Shown here piece by piece: positions 17,505-26,202 of a stretch of 64,000 bases of DNA; the first letter of the stretch is position 1; each line of letters starts with the position of its first letter. Under the pieces are notes generated by a model that saw only the letters and a list, made by a program, of their open reading frames with translations, searched no databases and had not been told where the DNA came from. Source of the stretch: Caldifarciminota bacterium (GTDB lineage Bacteria > Hydrothermota > Tepidihabitantia > SM23-42); the NCBI GenBank assembly GCA_020353055.1, contig CP070686.1:1901798-1965797 (forward strand), in the 5' to 3' direction. Both the position numbers and the translations under genes were made by a program.

Positions 17505-17534
17505 AGGCCAGCCTGTTCAACGGCTGGCCTTTTT
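17505..17534 (+). terminator. intrinsic terminator after the sigma/bactofilin operon
   Basis: A perfect nine-base-pair stem AGGCCAGCC / GGCTGGCCT with an eight-base loop is followed by TTTTATTT. It lies 17 bases after the stop codon. Confidence 0.92.
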
Positions 17535-17557
17535 ATTTCGGACTAAAATTTCACATG

Positions 17558-17585
17558 TTGAATTGTCAATCAGCAGGAGTATAAT
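17558..17585 (+). promoter_or_regulatory. leaderless promoter of the GreA-fusion gene
   Basis: TTGAAT (17558-17563), 16-base spacer, TATAAT (17580-17585), five bases to the ATG at 17591. It lies just after the preceding terminator. Confidence 0.75.
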
Positions 17586-17590
17586 AGACT

Positions 17591-19657
17591 ATGACAACAG
17601 TCGATCACGCGATGGAACTCGTTTCCAGACGCGACTTCCACAAACTCGAAGACCTATGGACCGACATGATCACCGACACGAGTATCGGAACGAACCAGTA
17701 CATATCTATTGCCGAGGCAGTCAGAAAGACTGGTGATCCAGGGCGGGCAGATCTTCTCTTAGAAATACTCAGCGAATATTACGAAACGCAAGAACAATAT
17801 GACCGCATGATAGAAATACAAAAGCACATGTTGCGATTCAACAGGGAAAATCCACAAATACGGAAAAAAATCATCGAGATCTACAGGACGAAACACAAAA
17901 CATCTCTCCACATCGAGGACTATCTGGAATGTTCCGGCTTGACCAAGGATGAACCAATCATGAAAGCGCTACAGAAGTTTGAGGAATACTTGCAGTATGA
18001 CATCGGTAAACATTTCTTTTTCGAACGCTATGGAATGGGTGAGGTCGTTGCGGTTATACCTGCTAAGAAGGAAATAGTCGTCGATTTTGAAAAAAAGAAA
18101 AAACACTTCCTGACCATCGACATAGCAAAAGGGCTGCTTACGCCGATCACGCAATCCCATTTTCTCCTTTCGAAACGTGAAAACATCCAAGAGCTGAAAT
18201 CAATGGCAAGGGAGCAGCCGGCCGAGGTAGTGTTGATGATGCTTCGGAGTTTTCGTGAACCCATGACCGCATCTACGATAAAAGGGTATCTCGATGGCAT
18301 AGTCGAAAAATCACAATTGAATAAATTCTGGGAAAGAACACGAAAGATCCTCGAAAAACACGATAATATCAGAGTCGCCGGAAAAACCTCAAAGACCTAT
18401 TCTTATGTCGCCTCGGTCACCGATAAGGAACAACAGGTAATGGAGTCTTTCCAAAAAGCAAAACTCCATGATAAGTACAGACATGCCGAAGAATGTGCCA
18501 GAAAAATGCCCACATTGTTCAAAACGCTGGTACCCCAATTGACCCAAATAGGAAAGCAGTGCCAGAAGGATCATCCGGGCATCGCTCTGGAAATATTATT
18601 GATGTTCACAGACCACAATGTCGACGCCGACCTGGGTTATTCGATCGACGATCTTTTGCATGCACACGAACCTGCAGATATTCTGGAAGAAACAACCAAC
18701 CCGCAATACCGAGCAAGATTCATTGCTTATCAAAAAGCCAAGGACCACGACAAGTGGCCGGAGACAGGAGCGAATATTCTTTTTGCTGCCAATGATTTCA
18801 CGGTAATGGACGTGGTATTCGATCACATGAATGATTCACCCGCCAAGATGGAAGATTTTTATCACAGAATACTCGCCATGCCGAAGGAATATCCAAAACA
18901 ATTCCACTGGATGCTCAAGAAGATCGAGAGCGGCATTATGAATGAATATCTGAGACCGAATCTCATCCCAAGATTCATAGACAGCCTCAACTACGTCAAG
19001 GGTATTAAGGCGACAATGAAGAAGATCTTGACCTTGAATAATTTTGATTCAGTAGTTGCACGGGCAAATGAGACTGAAGCACAAAGGATCCGCGATTCGC
19101 TCAAGAGTAGTCCGATGTTCAGCGAACATGAGAAATCAGGTTATATGAGAATTCTCGAACATTACTTCCCGGCAATGGTAGAAGAGCAGACTGATATCAT
19201 TTATTCTACAGAAGCCGCTTTAAATCGAAAGAAGAAAGAACTCAAACACATCCTCACTATAGAAATTCCCGCGAACAAGAAAGAAATCGGTAGAGCCCGT
19301 GAGTTTGGCGACCTGAGTGAGAATTTCGAATACAAAGCAGCAAAAGAAAAGCAAGACCAGCTCTATGCGAAGGTCAAGACAATCGAGTCGGAATTGCAGA
19401 GGGTACGAGTGATCGATCCCGCGAAGAGCACTACTGATTCCGTCAGCGTCGGCACAGTGGTTACACTGCAGAATACCGGGGATGATTCAGTGGTCGCCTA
19501 CACAATCATGGGCAGATGGGACACAGACTTGCCAAAGAAAATACTCTCCAATGAGGCACCCCTTGCGCAGAGTATGCTGGGCAGGAAGATCAATGATACC
19601 GTAAGCATTGAAGGCACTGAATACCGCATCACGGAAATCAGTAAGGCCACCCAATGA
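17591..19657 (+). CDS. GreA-type transcript cleavage factor with long N-terminal extension
   Basis: The last 150 of 688 residues are a complete GreA: the coiled coil (NRKKKELKHILTIEIPANKK), the acidic tip GDLSENFEYKAAKEKQ at about 573-588 that enters the RNA polymerase secondary channel, and the C-terminal FKBP-like domain (SVGTVVTLQNTGDDSVVAYTI; NEAPLAQSMLGRKINDTV). The first 530 residues are mostly helical with tetratricopeptide-like character at the start and no motif I can name. GreA proteins of about 700 residues are known in chlamydiae and spirochaetes, so the architecture is not new, but no ordinary short GreA is in this window. Confidence 0.88.
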   Translation: MTTVDHAMELVSRRDFHKLEDLWTDMITDTSIGTNQYISIAEAVRKTGDPGRADLLLEILSEYYETQEQYDRMIEIQKHMLRFNRENPQIRKKIIEIYRTKHKTSLHIEDYLECSGLTKDEPIMKALQKFEEYLQYDIGKHFFFERYGMGEVVAVIPAKKEIVVDFEKKKKHFLTIDIAKGLLTPITQSHFLLSKRENIQELKSMAREQPAEVVLMMLRSFREPMTASTIKGYLDGIVEKSQLNKFWERTRKILEKHDNIRVAGKTSKTYSYVASVTDKEQQVMESFQKAKLHDKYRHAEECARKMPTLFKTLVPQLTQIGKQCQKDHPGIALEILLMFTDHNVDADLGYSIDDLLHAHEPADILEETTNPQYRARFIAYQKAKDHDKWPETGANILFAANDFTVMDVVFDHMNDSPAKMEDFYHRILAMPKEYPKQFHWMLKKIESGIMNEYLRPNLIPRFIDSLNYVKGIKATMKKILTLNNFDSVVARANETEAQRIRDSLKSSPMFSEHEKSGYMRILEHYFPAMVEEQTDIIYSTEAALNRKKKELKHILTIEIPANKKEIGRAREFGDLSENFEYKAAKEKQDQLYAKVKTIESELQRVRVIDPAKSTTDSVSVGTVVTLQNTGDDSVVAYTIMGRWDTDLPKKILSNEAPLAQSMLGRKINDTVSIEGTEYRITEISKATQ

Positions 19658-19721
19658 ACCGTGCTGGTCGATTAAACCATACCTTGCCATCGATGCGTCC
19701 AATACAGTGAGGAGGCAAAAC

Positions 19722-20225
19722 ATGAAGATTATCATCGCGATAATGGCACTCACAATCCCATTATTAACGCAGGGAGACGAAGCAAAGGTTGGGTATCTCG
19801 GAGTCTCCACTCAGAACCTGAGTGAAGCCATGAAGATAGCGGTAGATGTAGAACTGGGATTGCTCGTTGCAAAAGTCTACGAAGGTTCACCAGCCGAGAT
19901 CTCAGGCATTAGTGTTGGTGATATAATCACTAAGATTGACGGTCAAGAAATAAACGATCACAAAACACTGAAGGCCATCGTCAGAGCGAATCCGAATAAG
20001 GCAGTCGAATTATCTTTGCACCGTAAGGGTAAGATGATCACCAAGACAGTCACACTCGGTGCAAAAGAGAAATCCAGAATAGCCATTGATATAGACATCC
20101 CCGAGATTCCCGATCTGAAAGTCATCCTCGGAACGAAGGAACTGCAGGAAAATATCGCCGAGATAAGAGCCGAAATCGATGAGTTGAGAGAGGAATTGGA
20201 GCGCATCAAGATGCAACTGAAATAG
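19722..20225 (+). CDS. secreted PDZ-domain protein
   Basis: A 167-residue protein with signal peptide MKIIIAIMALTIPLLTQGD, one PDZ domain (GYLGVSTQNLSEAMKIA; GSPAEISGISVGDIITKIDG; LHRKGKMITKTVTLG) and a C-terminal coiled coil (NIAEIRAEIDELREELERI). The protease domain of HtrA-type proteins is missing, so it is a free-standing PDZ protein. The start follows AGTGAGGAGG; longer readings back to 19608 overlap greA and lack this site. The coiled coil may drive oligomerisation in the periplasm. The partner is unknown. Confidence 0.85.
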   Translation: MKIIIAIMALTIPLLTQGDEAKVGYLGVSTQNLSEAMKIAVDVELGLLVAKVYEGSPAEISGISVGDIITKIDGQEINDHKTLKAIVRANPNKAVELSLHRKGKMITKTVTLGAKEKSRIAIDIDIPEIPDLKVILGTKELQENIAEIRAEIDELREELERIKMQLK

Positions 20226-20301
20226 ACATCCAATCTGCGACAAAAGACGCACAATTGAACGGCGTTCCGTAGTAGGATTCCCTTCTTACCGCATTAATAC
20301 G

Positions 20302-20329
20302 TTGACAAACGCAAAATTGACCATAGAAT
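20302..20329 (+). promoter_or_regulatory. leaderless promoter of the DUF1648-like gene
   Basis: TTGACA (20302-20307), 16-base spacer, TAGAAT (20324-20329), six bases to the GTG at 20336, which falls exactly on the expected +1. An ATG two bases earlier is out of frame and soon hits a stop. Confidence 0.78.
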
Positions 20330-20335
20330 AGCAAT

Positions 20336-21301
20336 GTGGAATTTAAAGCAGCCAGACTGGATACGCCCGCACTTATAATAACGTCTCTGGTTACAGTTCT
20401 GCTCGTTGGATTAACGATACTATTCTTCGCGCTAACACCGATCGGCTTGATATTCAGCCTTGTCTCGGTTTTGATCATTTCCCTTTCTTATCTTCTCAGC
20501 CCAGCAAATTACAGTATCGAAGGTGCTAACCTCATTATCCGGAAGGTAATCGGTAAAGAAATAAGAATCAATCTCAACGAAATAGATAGCTACGCAGTCG
20601 TTACGGATTTATCTAAGTTACGGGTGGCGCGCACCTTTGGCAACGGCGGATTATTCGGATATTACGGCGCCTTCTCTACTGCCGAATATGGACCGATAAA
20701 CTTTCAACTACGCAGCCTCAAAAATGTCTTCATAATAAAAACAAAAGACAACGCCTATGCAATATCACCGGCGGCGGTGATGCGGTTCGAAGAAATATTG
20801 ACGAGCGCCGTGCAAGGCATGAAGGGCAAGATCGATATCCTGGCGCAAGCGAAACCCGAAACCATTAAATACGCAAATCCTCTCATCTTACTCCTACCGG
20901 CACTGCTTTTCATCTTGACCGTAGTAATGATCCTCCTGGTATATTCACAATTACCCGAACGTATTGCGGTTCATTTCGATCTGCAAGGCAATCCTGACGG
21001 CTGGGGTTCCCGGACCTCCTATTTGATCTCGGGAATTGTACCGGCTGCGATCCTGACCGCAATTAGTATTATTGCTTTTTTAATTGTGAGAAGAGCCACG
21101 AAAAAACCAAACCTTCCATATTATCTAATAACGATTTTTGCAGTAATTCAATTCTTCATCGCCTATGTATCTTTTGAGACATACTGGGTGAACAAACAAG
21201 GTATCCATATAATACCTTTCCCGTATGGTTTTATCATTTATTTCATAGCAATCGTTGCCTTACTTTTTGTGTACTATCGGAAGGTCAAGACCAGTGCATG
21301 A
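20336..21301 (+). CDS. membrane protein with PH-like and DUF1648 domains
   Basis: The 321 residues contain two N-terminal membrane helices (LIITSLVTVLLVGLTILFF; IFSLVSVLIISLSYLL), a bacterial PH-like domain (YSIEGANLIIRKVIGKEI ... LFGYYGAFSTAEYGPINFQL ... DNAYAISPAAVMRFEEIL) and a C-terminal half with four helices carrying the DUF1648 signature (LPERIAVHFDLQGNPDGWGSR). DUF1648 proteins resemble the membrane part of SdpI immunity proteins, but the function here is unknown. The GTG start is supported by the promoter position. Confidence 0.85.
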   Translation: MEFKAARLDTPALIITSLVTVLLVGLTILFFALTPIGLIFSLVSVLIISLSYLLSPANYSIEGANLIIRKVIGKEIRINLNEIDSYAVVTDLSKLRVARTFGNGGLFGYYGAFSTAEYGPINFQLRSLKNVFIIKTKDNAYAISPAAVMRFEEILTSAVQGMKGKIDILAQAKPETIKYANPLILLLPALLFILTVVMILLVYSQLPERIAVHFDLQGNPDGWGSRTSYLISGIVPAAILTAISIIAFLIVRRATKKPNLPYYLITIFAVIQFFIAYVSFETYWVNKQGIHIIPFPYGFIIYFIAIVALLFVYYRKVKTSA

Positions 21302-21325
21302 TACGGCACCAATCGGTTGTCGTGG

Positions 21326-21913
21326 CTATTTGAATATTTTTGTGCCTTTACCAACGATTGTATTCAGTTGTTCCTTGAAATAATCAGTACTCTCTACAAT
21401 GTGTTTGGGAATCTGCTGGCAGTAGTAATCCCAGGACCTACGTATCTCGGGACCAAGGACTTTGGCAATGGTTCCATCTTTCAACCCTTGTTCCACCCTT
21501 GCCTTGTTGTAGAGAACGAGGTCCGATGCCAGAGCCTTTGCCAACCGGCGCGCCCTTGCATGCCATTTCTTATCTTCTTCGGTGAGTTCTTCCTCAGAAA
21601 GATGTACTTTCCTCTCAACAGACTCTTCAACCGCCTTGCGCTCAGCCTCCGCTTTTTTAGGCAATTCCATTGATGGCGGTTTCTCGACCACAGGCGGCGG
21701 TGGTATACCAGCCGCACTCCCCGGTTGAGTCACCGGTGCCGGGGCGGTATAGGATGTCTTCTTGGTAACGTCAGGCGCTGGGGTTGCGGCGGGTGGTCTC
21801 CTTATGTACATCACTTCGCCACATTTCTTACACCGAACCTTGACACCCGCCCCAGGTATTTTTCTCTCATCAATATTATATTTAGTTTTGCAGTGGCTGC
21901 ACTCAGCAATCAT
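21326..21913 (-). CDS. MJ0042-type zinc-ribbon protein
   Basis: The 195-residue product starts MIAECSHCKTKYNIDERKIP and has paired C-x2-C motifs (CSHC, CKKC) forming an MJ0042-type zinc ribbon. A Pro/Ala-rich linker of about 50 residues (PAATPAPDVTKK ... IPPPPVVEKPP) follows, then a charged helical C-terminal domain (ARRLAKALASDLVLYNKARV; WDYYCQQIPKHIVESTDYF) of a kind found in many Gram-negative lineages with unknown function. The ATG overlaps the end of coaE by 11 bases. The gene converges with the DUF1648-like gene; only 24 bases separate them. Confidence 0.85.
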   Translation of the reverse strand: MIAECSHCKTKYNIDERKIPGAGVKVRCKKCGEVMYIRRPPAATPAPDVTKKTSYTAPAPVTQPGSAAGIPPPPVVEKPPSMELPKKAEAERKAVEESVERKVHLSEEELTEEDKKWHARARRLAKALASDLVLYNKARVEQGLKDGTIAKVLGPEIRRSWDYYCQQIPKHIVESTDYFKEQLNTIVGKGTKIFK

Positions 21914-22496
21914 CTTTAATCCGCCGGTAAATTTCCTCACACTTTTTGCGTAATTCGGCTATTGTACCGTTATTGCGAATTACAAAATCCGCATTTCCAG
22001 ACAAGTCTTTCTCGTCCTTCTGCATCGACCTTATCATAGAAAACATTCTTTCATCGATACCCTTCTCCTTCGCACGAGCCATCATTATATCATCACGGGC
22101 GGTCATCAATATCGTGTAGTCAGTCAAGGCGCAGATCTCTGACCAATCGAACAGCAGCGCCGCATCAACGACCACGATACCGGATTTAACATCCGATATC
22201 TTCTCGACGATTTTTTTTACCAACAAAGGATGTGATAATTGATTAAGATAATCTAGTTTTGTCCGGTCCGTAAAAATCACATCACGGAGTTTCCTTTTAT
22301 CGACGCTACGCCCCTTCATTATCTCTTTTCCGAATCTCCTCTGAAGCATCAGGGATATCTCCGGCAACACCTCCCACCCGATCTCATCTGCAGAGATACA
22401 AGAAGCACCCATGTCTACGAACATTCTCGCCGCCGTCGTCTTTCCAGAACCTACATTCCCTGCCAAACCGACCACTACTCTTGATCCAGGGCGCAT
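21903..22496 (-). CDS. coaE: dephospho-CoA kinase
   Basis: CoaE phosphorylates the 3'-hydroxyl of dephospho-CoA in the last step of CoA synthesis. The 197-residue protein has the P-loop GLAGNVGSGKTTAARMF, the DEIGWEVLP segment after CISA, and the lid/adenine region RMFSMIRSMQKDEKDL. It is 12 bases after fabF with a GAGAGGG ribosome site. Linking it to the acyl-carrier and fatty-acid genes makes sense because CoA supplies the phosphopantetheine arm of ACP. Confidence 0.93.
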   Translation of the reverse strand: MRPGSRVVVGLAGNVGSGKTTAARMFVDMGASCISADEIGWEVLPEISLMLQRRFGKEIMKGRSVDKRKLRDVIFTDRTKLDYLNQLSHPLLVKKIVEKISDVKSGIVVVDAALLFDWSEICALTDYTILMTARDDIMMARAKEKGIDERMFSMIRSMQKDEKDLSGNADFVIRNNGTIAELRKKCEEIYRRIKDDC

Positions 22497-22508
22497 AACT
22501 GCACCCTC

Positions 22509-23744
22509 TCAAAAACGTTTGAAGCAAAGTGTTGCGTTATGTCCGCCGAAACCTAGAGAATTCGATATGGCACAGTCTACTTTCAACGGCCTGGGCTCAC
22601 CACGAACTATGTCCAAACCTTCACATTCGGGGTCCGGATCATCGAGGTTTATGGACGGATGCACAATAAGATCCCTTATCGATAGTATCGTTGCCACCGC
22701 CTCAACGGCACCGGCAGCCCCCAGACTATGACCAAGCATCGATTTCGTGGCATTCAGCACCAATGAGCCAGCATGAGAACCGAACAGGTCCTTTATCGCC
22801 ATGGCTTCATACTTGTCATTCAATTCGGTCGAAGTACCGTGTGTGTTGATAAAATCGATATCTTCGTTACCGCAATTGGCTTCCTTCATCGCTCTTGCCA
22901 TGGACATGCGCGCGCCCTCACCTCCCGGCGCCGGAGCAGTAATATGATAACCGTCACCAGTTGCACCGTAACCCAGGACTTCGCAATATATTCGCGCGCC
23001 TCTTTCCTGTGCAGATGCCAATTCTTCCAAAACCAAAGTTGCCGCGCCTTCAGCTATTACAAATCCATCGCGAGCCTTGTCAAAGGGCCGTGATGCTTTT
23101 TGAGGCTCATCATTACGTCTTGAAAGAGCCCGCATATTGCTGAACCCAGCGACCGCAAAGGGCGTTATCGGGGATTCTGAACCACCCGTGATCACAACAT
23201 CAGCATCGCCATATTTGATCGCTCTAAAGGCTTCACCAATTGCATGCGCCCCAGAGGCACATGCCGACACCGTCGTATAGTTTGGACCTTTCAGACCCCA
23301 ATGAATGGAAACATATCCGGATGTCATATCGCTGATCATCATGGGAATGAGAAATGGTGAAACACGACTCGGTCCTTGCTCGATGAACTTCCTGTGTTCT
23401 GCCTCCCAGGTCAATAGACCGCCGATGCCTGAGCCGATAATCACGCCAATTCGATCCGGATCATATTTACCGAAATCGATCTTTGCATCGTCAACTGCCT
23501 CGATCGCCGACCACAGCGACAGCTGCACGCAGCGGTCGAGTCTCCTTGCAGACTTTGGCGGAATTTTTTCATCCGGACGGAAATCTTTCACTTCACCGGC
23601 GATCTTGACCACATGGTTGGTTGTATCAAAGGAGGTAATCCTATCTATGCCACTTCTACCCTTGAGCAACCCCTCCCAAGTCGTCTTGACATCATTCCCC
23701 AATGGTGTTATCGCACCAAGACCTGTAACAACAACTCTTCTCAT
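22509..23744 (-). CDS. fabF: beta-ketoacyl-ACP synthase II
   Basis: FabF elongates acyl chains by condensing malonyl-ACP with acyl-ACP. The 411 residues carry the Cys-His-His triad: the nucleophile in TVSACASGAHAIG, the first His in NTHGTSTELNDKYE and the second in KSMLGHSLGAAGAVEAV. The N terminus MRRVVVTGLGAITPLGNDV and the C-terminal NSLGFGGHNATLCFKRF are typical. The start overlaps the end of acpP by four bases, so it is coupled to the carrier-protein gene. Confidence 0.96.
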   Translation of the reverse strand: MRRVVVTGLGAITPLGNDVKTTWEGLLKGRSGIDRITSFDTTNHVVKIAGEVKDFRPDEKIPPKSARRLDRCVQLSLWSAIEAVDDAKIDFGKYDPDRIGVIIGSGIGGLLTWEAEHRKFIEQGPSRVSPFLIPMMISDMTSGYVSIHWGLKGPNYTTVSACASGAHAIGEAFRAIKYGDADVVITGGSESPITPFAVAGFSNMRALSRRNDEPQKASRPFDKARDGFVIAEGAATLVLEELASAQERGARIYCEVLGYGATGDGYHITAPAPGGEGARMSMARAMKEANCGNEDIDFINTHGTSTELNDKYEAMAIKDLFGSHAGSLVLNATKSMLGHSLGAAGAVEAVATILSIRDLIVHPSINLDDPDPECEGLDIVRGEPRPLKVDCAISNSLGFGGHNATLCFKRF

Positions 23745-23980
23745 TTCTGCTTGAGCTTTTCCTCGAGATAAGCTACGGCTTTACCTACATTATCGAGTTT
23801 CTGTGCCTCTTCCTCTGATATCTGGAGACTGAATTTCTCCTCGAATGCCATGATCAATTCTACCGTATCCAAAGAATCAGCACCAAGGTCCTCAATGAAC
23901 TTGGCATCGATAGTAACCTTTTCTGGTGGCACGTGTAGTTGCTCCACGATTATGTTTCTTACGTCATCAAAAAGGGCCAT
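23741..23980 (-). CDS. acpP: acyl carrier protein
   Basis: The 79-residue acidic carrier protein has the phosphopantetheine attachment site in LGADSLDTVELIMAFEEKF. The ATG has AGGAGTAAG upstream. It lies between fabG and fabF in the usual order and overlaps fabF by four bases. Confidence 0.96.
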   Translation of the reverse strand: MALFDDVRNIIVEQLHVPPEKVTIDAKFIEDLGADSLDTVELIMAFEEKFSLQISEEEAQKLDNVGKAVAYLEEKLKQK

Positions 23981-24039
23981 CTTACTCCTCCTTTCACTTT
24001 CCTCAGTTCAAAGCACAACAGAAACAATATTGTGCCGGC

Positions 24040-24774
24040 CTACTGCATTACCATTCCACCGTCCACACATATCGTCTGGCCGGTTATATATGAAGCCTCG
24101 TCAGAAGTCAAGAAAAAAACCACATTTGCGACATCCAGCGGGTCTCCAAATCGACCTACCGGTATCAGTTTGAAATAATTTTGTCTTATCTCTTCGGGTA
24201 TGCTTTCGGTCATCCTTGTTTCGATAAATCCTGGCGCTACTGCATTAACATTGATCTTACGGCTTGCGAATTCCTTAGCACAGGACTTCGTGAAGGCGAT
24301 TATCCCGGCTTTACTTGCGGCGTAATTAGTCTGTCCGAAGTTGCCGATCAATCCTATAACCGAAGCAATGTTGACAATCTTACCATAACGCTGTTTCATC
24401 ATATACTTTACCACGGCTTTCGTCACCAGGAACGTACCAGTAAGATTGACCTGCAGAACGCGATCCCAGTCTTCCCTGTTCATGCGTATCAGTAATTTGT
24501 CATTGTTTATCCCGGCGTTGTTTATCAGGAAATCAATTCGGCCGAAGTCGGCGAATACTTTGTCTACTGTCTGATTGACCTGAGTTTCGTCTGCTACATC
24601 CAAGTTACAGAATCTGGCCGAATTCCCGATTTCTGCCACTAATTTCTCACCCCTGTCCACATCAACATCGCAGATCACAACTTTCTCTTTTGCCTGTACG
24701 AAACGTCGGGCAATTGCTGCGCCAATACCTGTAGCACCACCGGTAATCAGACCAATTCTGACATCCCCAGCCAT
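24040..24774 (-). CDS. fabG: 3-oxoacyl-ACP reductase
   Basis: An NADPH-dependent short-chain dehydrogenase that reduces 3-oxoacyl-ACP in fatty-acid synthesis. The 244 residues contain the cofactor motif TGGATGIGAAIARRF, the NNAG motif in LINNAGINNDKLL, and the Ser-Tyr-Lys centre (IASVIGLIGNFGQTNYAASK). The C-terminal VDGGMVMQ is typical. It heads the fabG-acpP-fabF-coaE operon; its ATG lies six bases after the -10 box, so the message is predicted to be leaderless. Confidence 0.95.
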   Translation of the reverse strand: MAGDVRIGLITGGATGIGAAIARRFVQAKEKVVICDVDVDRGEKLVAEIGNSARFCNLDVADETQVNQTVDKVFADFGRIDFLINNAGINNDKLLIRMNREDWDRVLQVNLTGTFLVTKAVVKYMMKQRYGKIVNIASVIGLIGNFGQTNYAASKAGIIAFTKSCAKEFASRKINVNAVAPGFIETRMTESIPEEIRQNYFKLIPVGRFGDPLDVANVVFFLTSDEASYITGQTICVDGGMVMQ

Positions 24775-24780
24775 GCTAAA

Positions 24781-24808
24781 ATTCTATTCAATTTTGATAT
24801 GATGTCAA
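24781..24808 (-). promoter_or_regulatory. leaderless promoter of the fab operon
   Basis: Minus strand TTGACA (24803-24808), 16-base spacer, TAGAAT (24781-24786), six bases to the fabG ATG. Its -35 lies only 18 bases downstream of the terminator of the preceding operon. Confidence 0.82.
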
Positions 24809-24826
24809 GTGCATGGGCTGTTGCGG

Positions 24827-24856
24827 AAAAAAATGCCCCGCCGTCCAGCGGGGCAT
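24827..24856 (-). terminator. intrinsic terminator of the citrate-cycle operon
   Basis: On the minus strand the perfect nine-base arms ATGCCCCGC / GCGGGGCAT with a six-base loop are followed by seven T residues. It lies 16 bases after the isocitrate dehydrogenase stop codon. Confidence 0.93.
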
Positions 24857-24872
24857 CTAAACGACTGATACA

Positions 24873-26186
24873 CTAAACCTGTTGATATCTATTCCAGCGC
24901 TCGGCCAGATTGGGGGCGTTCATCGTATCCAGTATATAATCGCAGAAATCACGTCCCGTTGCTCCAGTCGAACGTCCGGTCATCACGAGTTTTTTCTCAT
25001 GCTGTCCACAGATATCCAGGGCCATCTCCAATTTCTTTGCAAGTTCCACATATCCGCAATGATTAAGGAGCATCGAACCTGCCCGGATAACGCTGCTCGG
25101 GTCTGCATACTGCGCCCTACCTTCTTTGACCATACGCGGAGCGCTTCCGTGAATCGCTTCGAACATTGCGTATCGTTTCCCGATATTGGCGCTGCCGGCA
25201 GTGCCAACACCACCCTGGAACTCAGCGGCCTCGTCCGTAAGAATGTCACCATACAGGTTAGGCAGTACCATCACCTTGAACTGTCGGCGCCGTTTCTCAT
25301 CAACCAGCTTGGCGGTCATGATGTCGATGAACCAATCGTCCGAGTCGATACCGGGATATTCCTTAGCGATCTCGTAGAACGTCTTGAGAAAAAGCCCATC
25401 AGTGGTCTTTACAACATTTGCCTTCGTAACGGCGGTCACGCGATTAATCTTATTTTTCTTTGCGTACTCGAAAGCCAATCTGATAATGCGGTCGCTGCCT
25501 GGTTTTGTGATGAGTTTGAAATCAATTGCCAGGTCCGGCGTCACTTCAATACCGAAAGGCCCCAGCGCGTATACGTCTTCTGTATTTTCCCGGAAAAACA
25601 TCCAGTCAATACCCGACGCAGGAACTCGCACCGGTCGAACATTGGCGAATAGATCCAGTTCTTTTCGCACGGCTACATTAGCGCTCTCGATATTGGGCCA
25701 GGGGTCACCTTTTTTTGGTGTAGTCGTGGGTCCCTTCAATGTCACATGACATTTCTTTATTTCCACCAGTACATCATCCGGTATAGGTTTCATAACCTCG
25801 GAGCGTTTTTCAATGGTCATGCCTTCTATCACTCGGAATGCGACCTTTCCACGAGAAACCTCGCCCTTAAGAATGTGTTCAAGTACCCTTTGTGCCTCGG
25901 CCGTTATGTATGGACCGATACCATCACCACCCAGAATACCAATAATAAGCGGATGTAGTTTTCCGTAATCAATCCAGTCCTCGGCTTTCCTCAAGCGCCT
26001 GACTCTCTGTAGCTGGGTCTCGAGTATTCCGCCGAAATGCTCCTGAGCCCTCACGATAACAGCCGGCGTCTTGGCTTTCTTCGATACCTTTTTCTTGATC
26101 ATTTTCTTCGTCTTCTTAGCCTTTGATACTTTCTTTGTTTTCAGTTTCTTAGTCTTTTTCGTCGGTTTTTTTTTCATCCTTTTCAT
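24873..26186 (-). CDS. icd: NAD(P)-dependent isocitrate dehydrogenase with Lys-rich N-terminal tail
   Basis: An isocitrate/isopropylmalate dehydrogenase-family enzyme of 437 residues. The substrate-site motif S-x-N-x3-R (ESANVAVRKELDLF) is that of isocitrate rather than isopropylmalate enzymes. Also seen are GGDGIGPYITAEA, the metal/NAD region NLYGDILTDEAAEFQGGVG and the adenosine loop AIHGSAPRM. Residues 1-43 form an unusual tail that is more than half lysine (for example MKRMKKKPTKKTKKLKTKK). The start follows AAAGGAGAC. Together with the three upstream genes it makes 2-oxoglutarate from oxaloacetate and acetyl-CoA. Cofactor choice cannot be decided here. Confidence 0.9.
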   Translation of the reverse strand: MKRMKKKPTKKTKKLKTKKVSKAKKTKKMIKKKVSKKAKTPAVIVRAQEHFGGILETQLQRVRRLRKAEDWIDYGKLHPLIIGILGGDGIGPYITAEAQRVLEHILKGEVSRGKVAFRVIEGMTIEKRSEVMKPIPDDVLVEIKKCHVTLKGPTTTPKKGDPWPNIESANVAVRKELDLFANVRPVRVPASGIDWMFFRENTEDVYALGPFGIEVTPDLAIDFKLITKPGSDRIIRLAFEYAKKNKINRVTAVTKANVVKTTDGLFLKTFYEIAKEYPGIDSDDWFIDIMTAKLVDEKRRRQFKVMVLPNLYGDILTDEAAEFQGGVGTAGSANIGKRYAMFEAIHGSAPRMVKEGRAQYADPSSVIRAGSMLLNHCGYVELAKKLEMALDICGQHEKKLVMTGRSTGATGRDFCDYILDTMNAPNLAERWNRYQQV

Positions 26187-26202
26187 CTTTTGTCTCCTTT
26201 AA

